From: Flavobacteriaceae bacterium UBA3440
Lineage (GTDB): Bacteria > Bacteroidota > Bacteroidia > Flavobacteriales > Flavobacteriaceae
DNA: 24,461 nucleotides
Direction of reading: 5' to 3'
Assembly: GCA_002378585.1 (NCBI GenBank)
Contig: DFSJ01000122.1
Location: 529-24,989 of the forward strand
Part shown: positions 18,679 through 24,461 of the stretch, in pieces
Layout: every line of letters begins with the position of its first letter
How positions within the stretch are numbered: position 1 is the first letter of the stretch
Program-made: the position numbers and the translations under genes
The notes under the pieces: model-generated
What the model was told of the DNA's origin: nothing
The model's input: the letters and a program-made list of their open reading frames with translations, nothing else
The model's database searches: none

Positions 18679-19875
18679 ATGCTACGCGGTCGCCATATTT
18701 TATTAGGCGTAAGCGGTGGGATTGCCGCGTATAAAACCGCTTTTTTAATCCGTTTATTCAAACAGGCTGGCGCAGAAGTTAAGGTGATCTTAACAGAAGC
18801 GGCCAGTCATTTTGTTTCCCCACTTACCCTTTCCGTATTAAGCGAATATCCTGTTCAGCAAAACTTTACAGTTGAATGTGCTGAGGGAACCGTTTCTTGG
18901 AATAACCACGTTGAGTTGGCCCAATGGGCTGATATGATGGTAATTGCACCTTGTACCGCCAACACATTGTCTAAAATGGTATCGGGTACCGCAGATAATT
19001 TTCTGTTGGTAGCCTATATGTCGGCAAATTGTCCTGTGTTCGTCGCTCCTGCTATGGACTTAGATATGTATGCCCATCCGTCTACCCAGGCACATTTAAA
19101 AAAACTGACTGATTTTGGTCACTCAGTGATTCCTGCAGAAACGGGCTTTCTAGCTTCAGGTCTACACGGTACAGGTAGGATGGCAGAACCAGAAAATATT
19201 TTATGGCACATCAATCAATGGTGGTTGGATCGAATGCCGCTTCGAGGAAAGAAAATTTTGATCACCGCCGGTCCAACTCATGAACCCCTAGATCCAGTTA
19301 GGTTTATAGGTAATCAATCCAGTGGCAGAATGGGGATTGCTCTAGCTGACCAAGCGGCGCGACTAGGCGCAGAAGTAGTATTAGTTCTGGGACCTAGTGC
19401 TTTGGCACCCCAACAAAGTCAAGTGGTTTTACATCGAGTTGAAACAGCTGTAGAAATGCTTGAGGTATGTAAAAATAATTGGGACGGAGTGGATGTGGCT
19501 ATTTTTGCCGCTGCGGTAGCAGATTACCGTCCTGAAAAAGTGGGTACTCAGAAAATTAAAAGGTCATCAGAACCATGGTCGATTTCTATGGTGCCCAATC
19601 CAGATATTGCCGCTCACTTTGGTGCTATTAAGGGGAGTACCTTTTTAGTGGGTTTTGCTTTAGAGACCCAACACGGTTTGTCCTACGCCCAGCAAAAAAG
19701 AATAGCTAAAAACTTGGATGCTATAGTACTCAACAGTTTGGAGGAACCTGGGGCAGGATTTGGCATGACCAATGTGGTTCACTGGATTGACCAACAACAA
19801 ACAAAGTCCTTTGAGTTAATGGATAAAACCAGGGTAGCTGAAGTACTTTGGGAACAAATCATTGCTCAGCTATGA
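18679..19875 (+). CDS. coaBC: Bifunctional phosphopantothenoylcysteine decarboxylase/synthetase
   Basis: Makes 4'-phosphopantetheine in coenzyme A synthesis: the C-terminal CoaB half joins cysteine to phosphopantothenate and the N-terminal FMN-dependent CoaC half decarboxylates the product. CoaC spans about 1-180, with GVSGGIAAYK, the catalytic H77 in NNHVEL (E. coli H75) and APCTANT. CoaB covers about 190-398, with ITAGPTHEPLDPVRF, SSGRMG and AAAVADYRP. Two positions differ from E. coli: PAMD in place of PxMN (D127 for N125) and S160 for C158 in the LASG...GRM flap. Start immediately after the rpoZ stop; the stop overlaps the porD start as ATGA. Confidence 0.95.
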   Translation: MLRGRHILLGVSGGIAAYKTAFLIRLFKQAGAEVKVILTEAASHFVSPLTLSVLSEYPVQQNFTVECAEGTVSWNNHVELAQWADMMVIAPCTANTLSKMVSGTADNFLLVAYMSANCPVFVAPAMDLDMYAHPSTQAHLKKLTDFGHSVIPAETGFLASGLHGTGRMAEPENILWHINQWWLDRMPLRGKKILITAGPTHEPLDPVRFIGNQSSGRMGIALADQAARLGAEVVLVLGPSALAPQQSQVVLHRVETAVEMLEVCKNNWDGVDVAIFAAAVADYRPEKVGTQKIKRSSEPWSISMVPNPDIAAHFGAIKGSTFLVGFALETQHGLSYAQQKRIAKNLDAIVLNSLEEPGAGFGMTNVVHWIDQQQTKSFELMDKTRVAEVLWEQIIAQL

Positions 19876-20756
19876 AAGTGCTTGTTTCTTTGTATTTGTG
19901 TTTGATGACTTGGTCCATCTGGGCTCAAGACTTTAATGCGCAGATCCAAGTAGATGCTAGCAGGATCGATATGTCCAATAAACAAGTTTTTGCTGCTTTG
20001 CAAAACGATTTGACCAGCTGGTTTAACGCTACCTCATTCTCAGGGAAACGAAGAACTGAGTCAGAAAAAATACGGGTACGGTTTTATCTAAATATACTTA
20101 CTTACCAGGATGATTTTTTCACGGCTACCCTTCAAATGCAGTTAGGTCGACCCATATTTGGCACATCCTATGAATCGCCATTGCTGTCCGTGATGGATCA
20201 AGAAGTCTCCTTTGCTTATGAGCCTTTTTCCCCACTGGTTTGGTCAAAAAACAATTTGCAAAATAACCTGGTAGCTGTTTTTGGTTATTACGCTTACCTG
20301 GCTTTAGGTGTTGATGCGGATACATTTGCCCCTATGGCTGGGACACCTTATTTTGTCTCTGCTCAACAGGTGGTCAATACAGCGCAATCTGCTTTTCCTG
20401 GGTGGAACGATGGTTCAAATACCTACAGTAGATCAGCGATTACTCAGGCGTTTAACACACCTGCCAACAAGCCATTTAGGACTTTTTTGTATCAATACCA
20501 CCTTCAGGGATTAGATCAACTGGCGGTTGATCCTGAAAAGTATCTACCTTTTTTAGCGGAGCAAATCAGCAGTTTAAAGTCACTATTGCTCAGCAGACCA
20601 CAAAATCCACTTTTTGTATTGCTTTTTGATGCCAAGTCGGATGAGTGGGTTCAGCTTTTTAGCCAAGGGCCGAGTTTTGATGCGCAAAAATTAAAAGCAG
20701 ACCTAGACTTGATGGCCCCTATGTTTGCGCAAAAGTGGCGATTGTTTACCCGATAA
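19872..20756 (+). CDS. PorD-like protein (DUF4835), type IX secretion associated
   Basis: A secreted protein of 294 residues in a Bacteroidota-specific family, DUF4835, which I recall being named PorD and linked to the type IX secretion system. The ATG at 19872 (MKVLVSLYLCLMTWSIWAQ) yields a clean signal peptide of about 20 residues; the frame is open to 19848, but that adds only residues ahead of it. The mature part starts QDFNAQIQVDASRI and continues with the family block GYYAYLALGVDADTFAP. Overlaps the coaBC stop as ATGA. Its detailed role is not known to me. If it is indeed a T9SS part, the organism secretes proteins by that route. Confidence 0.8.
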   Translation: MKVLVSLYLCLMTWSIWAQDFNAQIQVDASRIDMSNKQVFAALQNDLTSWFNATSFSGKRRTESEKIRVRFYLNILTYQDDFFTATLQMQLGRPIFGTSYESPLLSVMDQEVSFAYEPFSPLVWSKNNLQNNLVAVFGYYAYLALGVDADTFAPMAGTPYFVSAQQVVNTAQSAFPGWNDGSNTYSRSAITQAFNTPANKPFRTFLYQYHLQGLDQLAVDPEKYLPFLAEQISSLKSLLLSRPQNPLFVLLFDAKSDEWVQLFSQGPSFDAQKLKADLDLMAPMFAQKWRLFTR

Positions 20757-20766
20757 TCACGCTTTA

Positions 20767-20791
20767 TTGATGGGGGTATTTGCTATATTTA
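20767..20791 (+). promoter_or_regulatory. Predicted recN promoter
   Basis: TATATTTA (20784-20791) is a near match to TAnnTTTG, with a TTG at 20767-20769, 14 bases upstream. It lies inside the longest recN reading frame, which argues that translation begins at the GTG at 20810 and not at the TTG at 20780. Confidence 0.35.
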
Positions 20792-20809
20792 CCGTTCATT
20801 TTACATCCC

Positions 20810-22465
20810 GTGTTACAGCGATTAGAGATTAATAATTTTGCCATTATTCAGTCACTCTCCGTGGAGTTTGGCCCTGGCTTGTCTGTCATTACAGGTGAGA
20901 CTGGCGCCGGTAAATCAATTTTATTGGAAGGTTTGTCGCTGGCACTAGGTAAGCGTGCTGATTTATCGGTTTTAAAAGACAGTAGTCAAAAGGCGGTTAT
21001 TGAAGCGTTGTTTTACCTGCCTGACATGCCCTTTGAGGCTTTTTTTTCACAAAACGATTTAGATCAAGAGCCTGAACTTAGGCTGAGAAGAGAGTTGACG
21101 CCTAGCGGAAAATCCCGCGCGTTCATCAACGATACGCCTGTTACACTTGACGTGCTGTCCGCCCTAGGTGGACAATTGATTGACGTTCACGCACAACACC
21201 AAACACTTCAATTATTCGATCAAAAAAATCAACTTTCTATTTTAGATGGTGTTGCAGATGTTTCCGCTTTATTGGTGGAATACCAGTCCCAATATCAAGA
21301 GTATGAGGCACTGAGAAAAAGATTAGCTGAGCTTCAAAAATCTAGAGATGAAGCCATAGCGCAACAAGATTATTTAGCTTTTTTGGCTCAGGAGTTGTCC
21401 GGGGTTGACCTCAAGGAGGGTGTCTACGAAGAGTTAGAAGCTCAGGAACAAGAACTTGCCAATGCTTCTGAAATTGCCGATCAATTGGGTCAAGTAGATT
21501 TGATTTGGCATCAAGAACAATTGGGTGTCTTGGAAGGACTAAAACAGCTGAAGTCGATCTATGCTAAACTTGCTGTTATTGGTCCTTTTTACGCAGATCT
21601 TGCTCAACGAGTTGACGCAGCCTTTATCGAATTAAGCGATGTGGCTCAGGAATCTCAACGCAAGGCAGAAGGGGTTGAGTCAGATCCAAACCAACTGGCT
21701 TGGGTTCAGGATCAATTAGCTCAATTGGATCGATTGATGCAAAAGCATCAGGTGGCTTCAGTCATTGATTTAGCTAACAAAAAGGAGCAGATTAACCAGT
21801 CTTTGGGGCTTATTGAAGATCAACAATACTTGTCTAAAGAGCTTCAATCTGCCCTGGATACGGTTCAAGACAAATTGACATCCTTGTCTGATCAGTTGAC
21901 TAATGCGCGAAAAAAGGCTATTCCCGTTTTGGAAAATGAACTGACAAAACTCCTTGCCCCCTTAGGGATGCCTAAGGCGAGATTTAATGTCGTTTTGCGT
22001 GAAGAGAAGCAGTTTAAGCTTCATGGCAGGGATCAGATTGAATTTTTATTTTCTGCCAATAGTGGATCTCCATTTGGTCCCTTGTCCAAGGTGGCTTCAG
22101 GAGGTGAATTATCCCGAATTATGTTGAGTGTTAAATCTATTTTGGTTAGATACACCCCTTGGCCTACCATTATTTTTGATGAGATCGACTCAGGGGTCTC
22201 CGGTGAGGTATCCAATAAGATGGGTGAAATCATGGCCCAAATGGCTCAGCGTTTACAAGTTTTTTCCATTACCCACCTCCCTCAAGTGGCAGCGCGTGGG
22301 GTACAACACTACAAAGTATTTAAACAAGACGATGGTTTGAGTACCCAAACCCACATGCTGCTCATTGATCAAGAGCAACGCGTTTTAGAGATCGCTGAGA
22401 TGTTGGGTGGTAGGCCTGTTGCAGAGTCGGCAGTAGCCCATGCCAAACAGCTTTTGCTCAGGTAA
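20810..22465 (+). CDS. recN: DNA repair ATPase RecN
   Basis: SMC-like ATPase acting on double-strand breaks. I start it at the GTG at 20810: LQRLEINNFAIIQ is the usual RecN opening, and the promoter lies just upstream. This gives 551 residues. Walker A is GETGAGKS at about 29-36. A long, glutamine-rich coiled-coil stretch (about 150-360) follows, then the ABC signature ASGGELSR and Walker B TIIFDEIDSGVSG, and the D-loop/switch region SITHLPQVAARG. The gene stands alone between porD (53-base gap) and fabI (39-base gap). Confidence 0.95.
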   Translation: MLQRLEINNFAIIQSLSVEFGPGLSVITGETGAGKSILLEGLSLALGKRADLSVLKDSSQKAVIEALFYLPDMPFEAFFSQNDLDQEPELRLRRELTPSGKSRAFINDTPVTLDVLSALGGQLIDVHAQHQTLQLFDQKNQLSILDGVADVSALLVEYQSQYQEYEALRKRLAELQKSRDEAIAQQDYLAFLAQELSGVDLKEGVYEELEAQEQELANASEIADQLGQVDLIWHQEQLGVLEGLKQLKSIYAKLAVIGPFYADLAQRVDAAFIELSDVAQESQRKAEGVESDPNQLAWVQDQLAQLDRLMQKHQVASVIDLANKKEQINQSLGLIEDQQYLSKELQSALDTVQDKLTSLSDQLTNARKKAIPVLENELTKLLAPLGMPKARFNVVLREEKQFKLHGRDQIEFLFSANSGSPFGPLSKVASGGELSRIMLSVKSILVRYTPWPTIIFDEIDSGVSGEVSNKMGEIMAQMAQRLQVFSITHLPQVAARGVQHYKVFKQDDGLSTQTHMLLIDQEQRVLEIAEMLGGRPVAESAVAHAKQLLLR

Positions 22466-22479
22466 TTTTAATATATTTA
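22454..22479 (+). promoter_or_regulatory. Predicted fabI promoter
   Basis: TATATTTA (22472-22479) with TTG at 22454-22456, 15 bases upstream, inside the recN 3' end. The -7 element ends in A where G is usual, and the spacer is short, the same deviation as at recN. ATG follows 25 bases later. Confidence 0.35.
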
Positions 22480-22504
22480 CACCATTAATTTTCAAGTCTA
22501 TTCT

Positions 22505-23317
22505 ATGAGTCATCAATTATTGCAAGGTAAAAGAGGAATTATTTTCGGTGCACTAGATCCAAATTCTATCGCGTGGAAAACGGCGATGCGCGTTCATGAA
22601 GAAGGGGGTGTATTTGTGTTGACCAATGCTCCTATCGCCATGCGTATGGGACAAATCAATGATTTAGCCGCGGCTACACAATCCACTATTATTCCTTGCG
22701 ATGCAACCAGCGAAGAAGATTTGCATCAATTGGTTACTCAGGCAGTGGAAATTCTAGGAGGAAAACTTGATTTTGTACTTCATTCAATCGGTATGTCTGT
22801 CAATGTGCGCAAAGGCAAGGCCTATACCGATGAAAACTATGATTTTACAGCCAAGGGCTGGGATGTTTCTGCTCTTTCATTCCATAAAGTGATGCAGACA
22901 CTCTACAAACAAGACGCCATGAACGAGTGGGGAAGCATAGTAGCGTTAACTTATATGGCTGCTCAACGTACCTTCCCAGATTACAATGATATGGCAGATA
23001 ATAAAGCGTATTTAGAGTCAGTGGCACGAAGCTTTGGCTATTTCTTCGGCAAAGAAAAAAAGGTGCGTGTGAATACCATTTCTCAGTCACCCACACCAAC
23101 AACAGCCGGTCAAGGTGTAAAAGGATTTGATGGGTTTATCAGTTATGCGGAGAAAATGTCTCCACTAGGTAATGCGACTGCGTTGGATTGTGCCAACTAC
23201 ACGGTAAGTTTGTTTTCGGATTTAACCAGAAAAGTCACCATGCAGAATTTATTCCATGATGGAGGATTTTCCAATACGGGTGTGAGTCAGGAAGTGATCG
23301 AATATTTTTCAAAATAA
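22505..23317 (+). CDS. fabI: Enoyl-[acyl-carrier-protein] reductase (NADH), FabI type
   Basis: Reduces the double bond of enoyl-ACP in the last step of each fatty acid elongation cycle. It is an SDR-fold enzyme of 270 residues. The cofactor loop is GIIFGALDPNSIAW near the N-terminus. The active site has Y150, Y160 and K167, spaced Y-x9-Y-x6-K as in E. coli FabI (Y146, Y156, K163). The sequence TNAPIAMRMG and the short C-terminus are typical of the Bacteroidota form. Its own promoter and a terminator bracket it, so it is probably monocistronic, with some read-through into the next gene. Confidence 0.95.
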   Translation: MSHQLLQGKRGIIFGALDPNSIAWKTAMRVHEEGGVFVLTNAPIAMRMGQINDLAAATQSTIIPCDATSEEDLHQLVTQAVEILGGKLDFVLHSIGMSVNVRKGKAYTDENYDFTAKGWDVSALSFHKVMQTLYKQDAMNEWGSIVALTYMAAQRTFPDYNDMADNKAYLESVARSFGYFFGKEKKVRVNTISQSPTPTTAGQGVKGFDGFISYAEKMSPLGNATALDCANYTVSLFSDLTRKVTMQNLFHDGGFSNTGVSQEVIEYFSK

Positions 23318-23335
23318 CAAATCAAAACCAAATCA

Positions 23336-23365
23336 AAAGCCATCCTTGAGGTGGCTTTGTTTTTT
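23336..23365 (+). terminator. Intrinsic terminator after fabI
   Basis: AAAGCCA-T-CC, loop TTGA, GG-TGGCTTT (23336-23358) forms a 9 bp stem with one bulged T, followed by GTTTTTT. It lies 18 bases after the fabI stop. The T run ends directly at the ATG of the glycosyltransferase gene at 23366. Confidence 0.8.
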
Positions 23366-24373
23366 ATGCCTCAGATGAATTCCTTTAAGTTATCCGTTGT
23401 CGTGCCTGTTTACAACCGCCCAGAGGAACTCACCGCTTTGTTAAGTACCCTAGTGGATCAAACATGTGCGGTCGATGAAGTAGTTGTGGTGGAGGATGGC
23501 TCAGTTAGGGACTCTTCTGAGGTAATAACTCAGTTCGCTGGTCAATTACCCTTGGTTTATTTGACTAAGCCCAATACGGGTCCAGGGGATAGTCGTAATT
23601 TCGGAATGCGACATGCCACGGGGGATTATTTTATTATCCTCGATTCTGATTGTGAGCTGCCAACCGGATATATTGAGTCCATTCACCAAAGTCTCGCCCT
23701 CCATCCTGTAGATTTTTTTGGTGGTCCTGACGCGGCGGCAGATGAATTTTCCAATATGCAAAAAGCGATTAGTTTCTCCATGACTTCATTTGTGACAACA
23801 GGAGGTGTACGTGGAGGGCGGAGTAAGAAATTTGAACCCAGGAGTTTTAATATGGGGTTGTCCAAAAAAGCGTTTCAAGCCAGTGGAGGATATGGATTAA
23901 TTCATCCAGGAGAGGATCCGGATTTGAGTATTCGATTACACCAAATGGGATTTGTTTCTACATTGTTTGAACAGGTATTTGTCTATCATAAAAGAAGAAT
24001 TACTTGGTCCTCTTTTTACAAGCAGGTGTATAAATTTGGATCCGCTCGACCAATTTTGATGCGGTGGTATCCACACACCTTTCGGGTAACGTATGCTTTG
24101 CCGAGTATATTTTTGATTGGCTCCATGATTTCCTTGGTAGCTGTTTTATTTGGTTGGTTTTTGCCTGTTGGGTTATTGGGACTTTATTTCTTAGCCATTT
24201 TATTGGTCTCAGGTGTACACTACAAGAATATGGGCATTTCCGTGTTGTCTCTTATGGCGGTTATCGTTCAGTTATACGGATATGGATGGGGTTTTGTCAG
24301 GAGCTATTTCAAGTTGCTCAACAAGCGAAAAACGGCGGAAGAATTACTTCCTGAACTATTTTTTAGAAAATGA
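23366..24373 (+). CDS. Family 2 glycosyltransferase with C-terminal membrane segments
   Basis: Predicted inverting GT-A glycosyltransferase anchored in the inner membrane; donor and acceptor are unknown. The catalytic domain starts with LSVVVPVYNRPEE, has the nucleotide-sugar site VVEDGS at about 41-46 and the metal-binding D93-S-D95, and later GEDPDLSIRL with the acidic base region. Hydrophobic segments at about 245-320 suggest two to three membrane helices. The frame is open from 23351, but that GTG is inside the fabI terminator, so I use the ATG at 23366 (335 residues); the ATG at 23375 (332 residues) is an equally good alternative. It overlaps the next gene as ATGA. Likely role: surface polysaccharide or glycolipid synthesis. 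Confidence 0.88.
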   Translation: MPQMNSFKLSVVVPVYNRPEELTALLSTLVDQTCAVDEVVVVEDGSVRDSSEVITQFAGQLPLVYLTKPNTGPGDSRNFGMRHATGDYFIILDSDCELPTGYIESIHQSLALHPVDFFGGPDAAADEFSNMQKAISFSMTSFVTTGGVRGGRSKKFEPRSFNMGLSKKAFQASGGYGLIHPGEDPDLSIRLHQMGFVSTLFEQVFVYHKRRITWSSFYKQVYKFGSARPILMRWYPHTFRVTYALPSIFLIGSMISLVAVLFGWFLPVGLLGLYFLAILLVSGVHYKNMGISVLSLMAVIVQLYGYGWGFVRSYFKLLNKRKTAEELLPELFFRK

Positions 24374-24461
24374 AACCCTCAATGGTCACATATGGAGGAT
24401 CTTCTAACAAAAAGCTGATACAGTTTTTTGTATTTCTGTTGTTGTCATTTCTAATCTGGAG
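24370..24461 (+). CDS. YbbR-like protein, N-terminus (3' end beyond the window)
   Basis: The ATG at 24370 overlaps the glycosyltransferase stop as ATGA, and the frame is open to the window edge for 30 complete codons plus two bases. The peptide begins MKPSMVTYGGSSNKK and then a membrane segment (LIQFFVFLLLSFLIW). A short basic N-terminus leading into a membrane helix that ends in LIW resembles flavobacterial YbbR-domain proteins, which I recall between this type of glycosyltransferase and coaE. Only the anchor is seen, so the identity is a guess from context. Confidence 0.5.
   Translation, partial: MKPSMVTYGGSSNKKLIQFFVFLLLSFLIW

Noticed and set aside
20780..20809. Upstream TTG start for recN
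   Set aside because: The promoter element lies within this extension, and homologues begin at the LQRLEI position.

Overview
This 24.5 kb window is a dense stretch of housekeeping chromosome from a member of the Bacteroidota, most likely the order Flavobacteriales. The evidence is the gene set: monomeric NADP-isocitrate dehydrogenase, the Bacteroidota omega/Rpb6-type RNA polymerase subunit, a PorD-like (DUF4835) protein of the type IX secretion system, a DUF6913-type gene before dapA, and a flavobacterial-type FabI. In addition, start codons lack Shine-Dalgarno sequences, and the upstream regions repeatedly carry the Bacteroidota -7 promoter element TAnnTTTG, often with a -33 TTG/TTTG. No mobile element, CRISPR array, tRNA, rRNA or long repeat is visible, and no gene-free stretch exceeds about 200 bases.

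Left part (1-4988, minus strand): htrA (periplasmic protease with PDZ domains), trmD, rplS, icd, then the first 36 codons of a small membrane protein cut by the window edge. htrA, trmD and rplS each have their own recognisable promoter; rplS is followed by a good intrinsic terminator.

Cell-wall block (5085-8183, plus strand): dapF, a GNAT acetyltransferase and mltG overlap one another and form an operon. A secreted lysozyme-like protein with its own promoter follows. Its 3' end overlaps, tail to tail, a minus-strand RsmI-like methyltransferase that lies directly downstream of dnaA.

Middle (8131-13092): dnaA and the methyltransferase (minus); a YbgC-like thioesterase (plus) whose tail overlaps a YigZ/IMPACT-family gene; ribD and yigZ form a minus-strand pair. 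A second GNAT gene is divergent from ribD and leads into prmC and ligA.

Right part (13094-24461, plus strand): prmC-ligA; a DUF6913-type gene plus dapA; bamD-rpoZ-coaBC-porD; recN; fabI with a terminator; a family 2 glycosyltransferase; and the first 30 codons of a YbbR-like protein. The work of the region is chromosome replication and repair (DnaA, LigA, RecN), translation (TrmD, L19, PrmC), and the envelope: diaminopimelate synthesis (DapA, DapF), murein processing (MltG, the lysozyme-like protein), outer membrane assembly (BamD), periplasmic quality control (HtrA) and fatty acid synthesis (FabI).

I did not find a dedicated defence, toxin or novel multi-gene system. The most notable pattern is regulatory: four unrelated genes (trmD, dapF, ribD, bamD) have TAnnTTTG placed exactly four bases before the start codon, which predicts leaderless or nearly leaderless mRNAs. 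All functional calls rest on reading the sequence and on family knowledge recalled without any database search.
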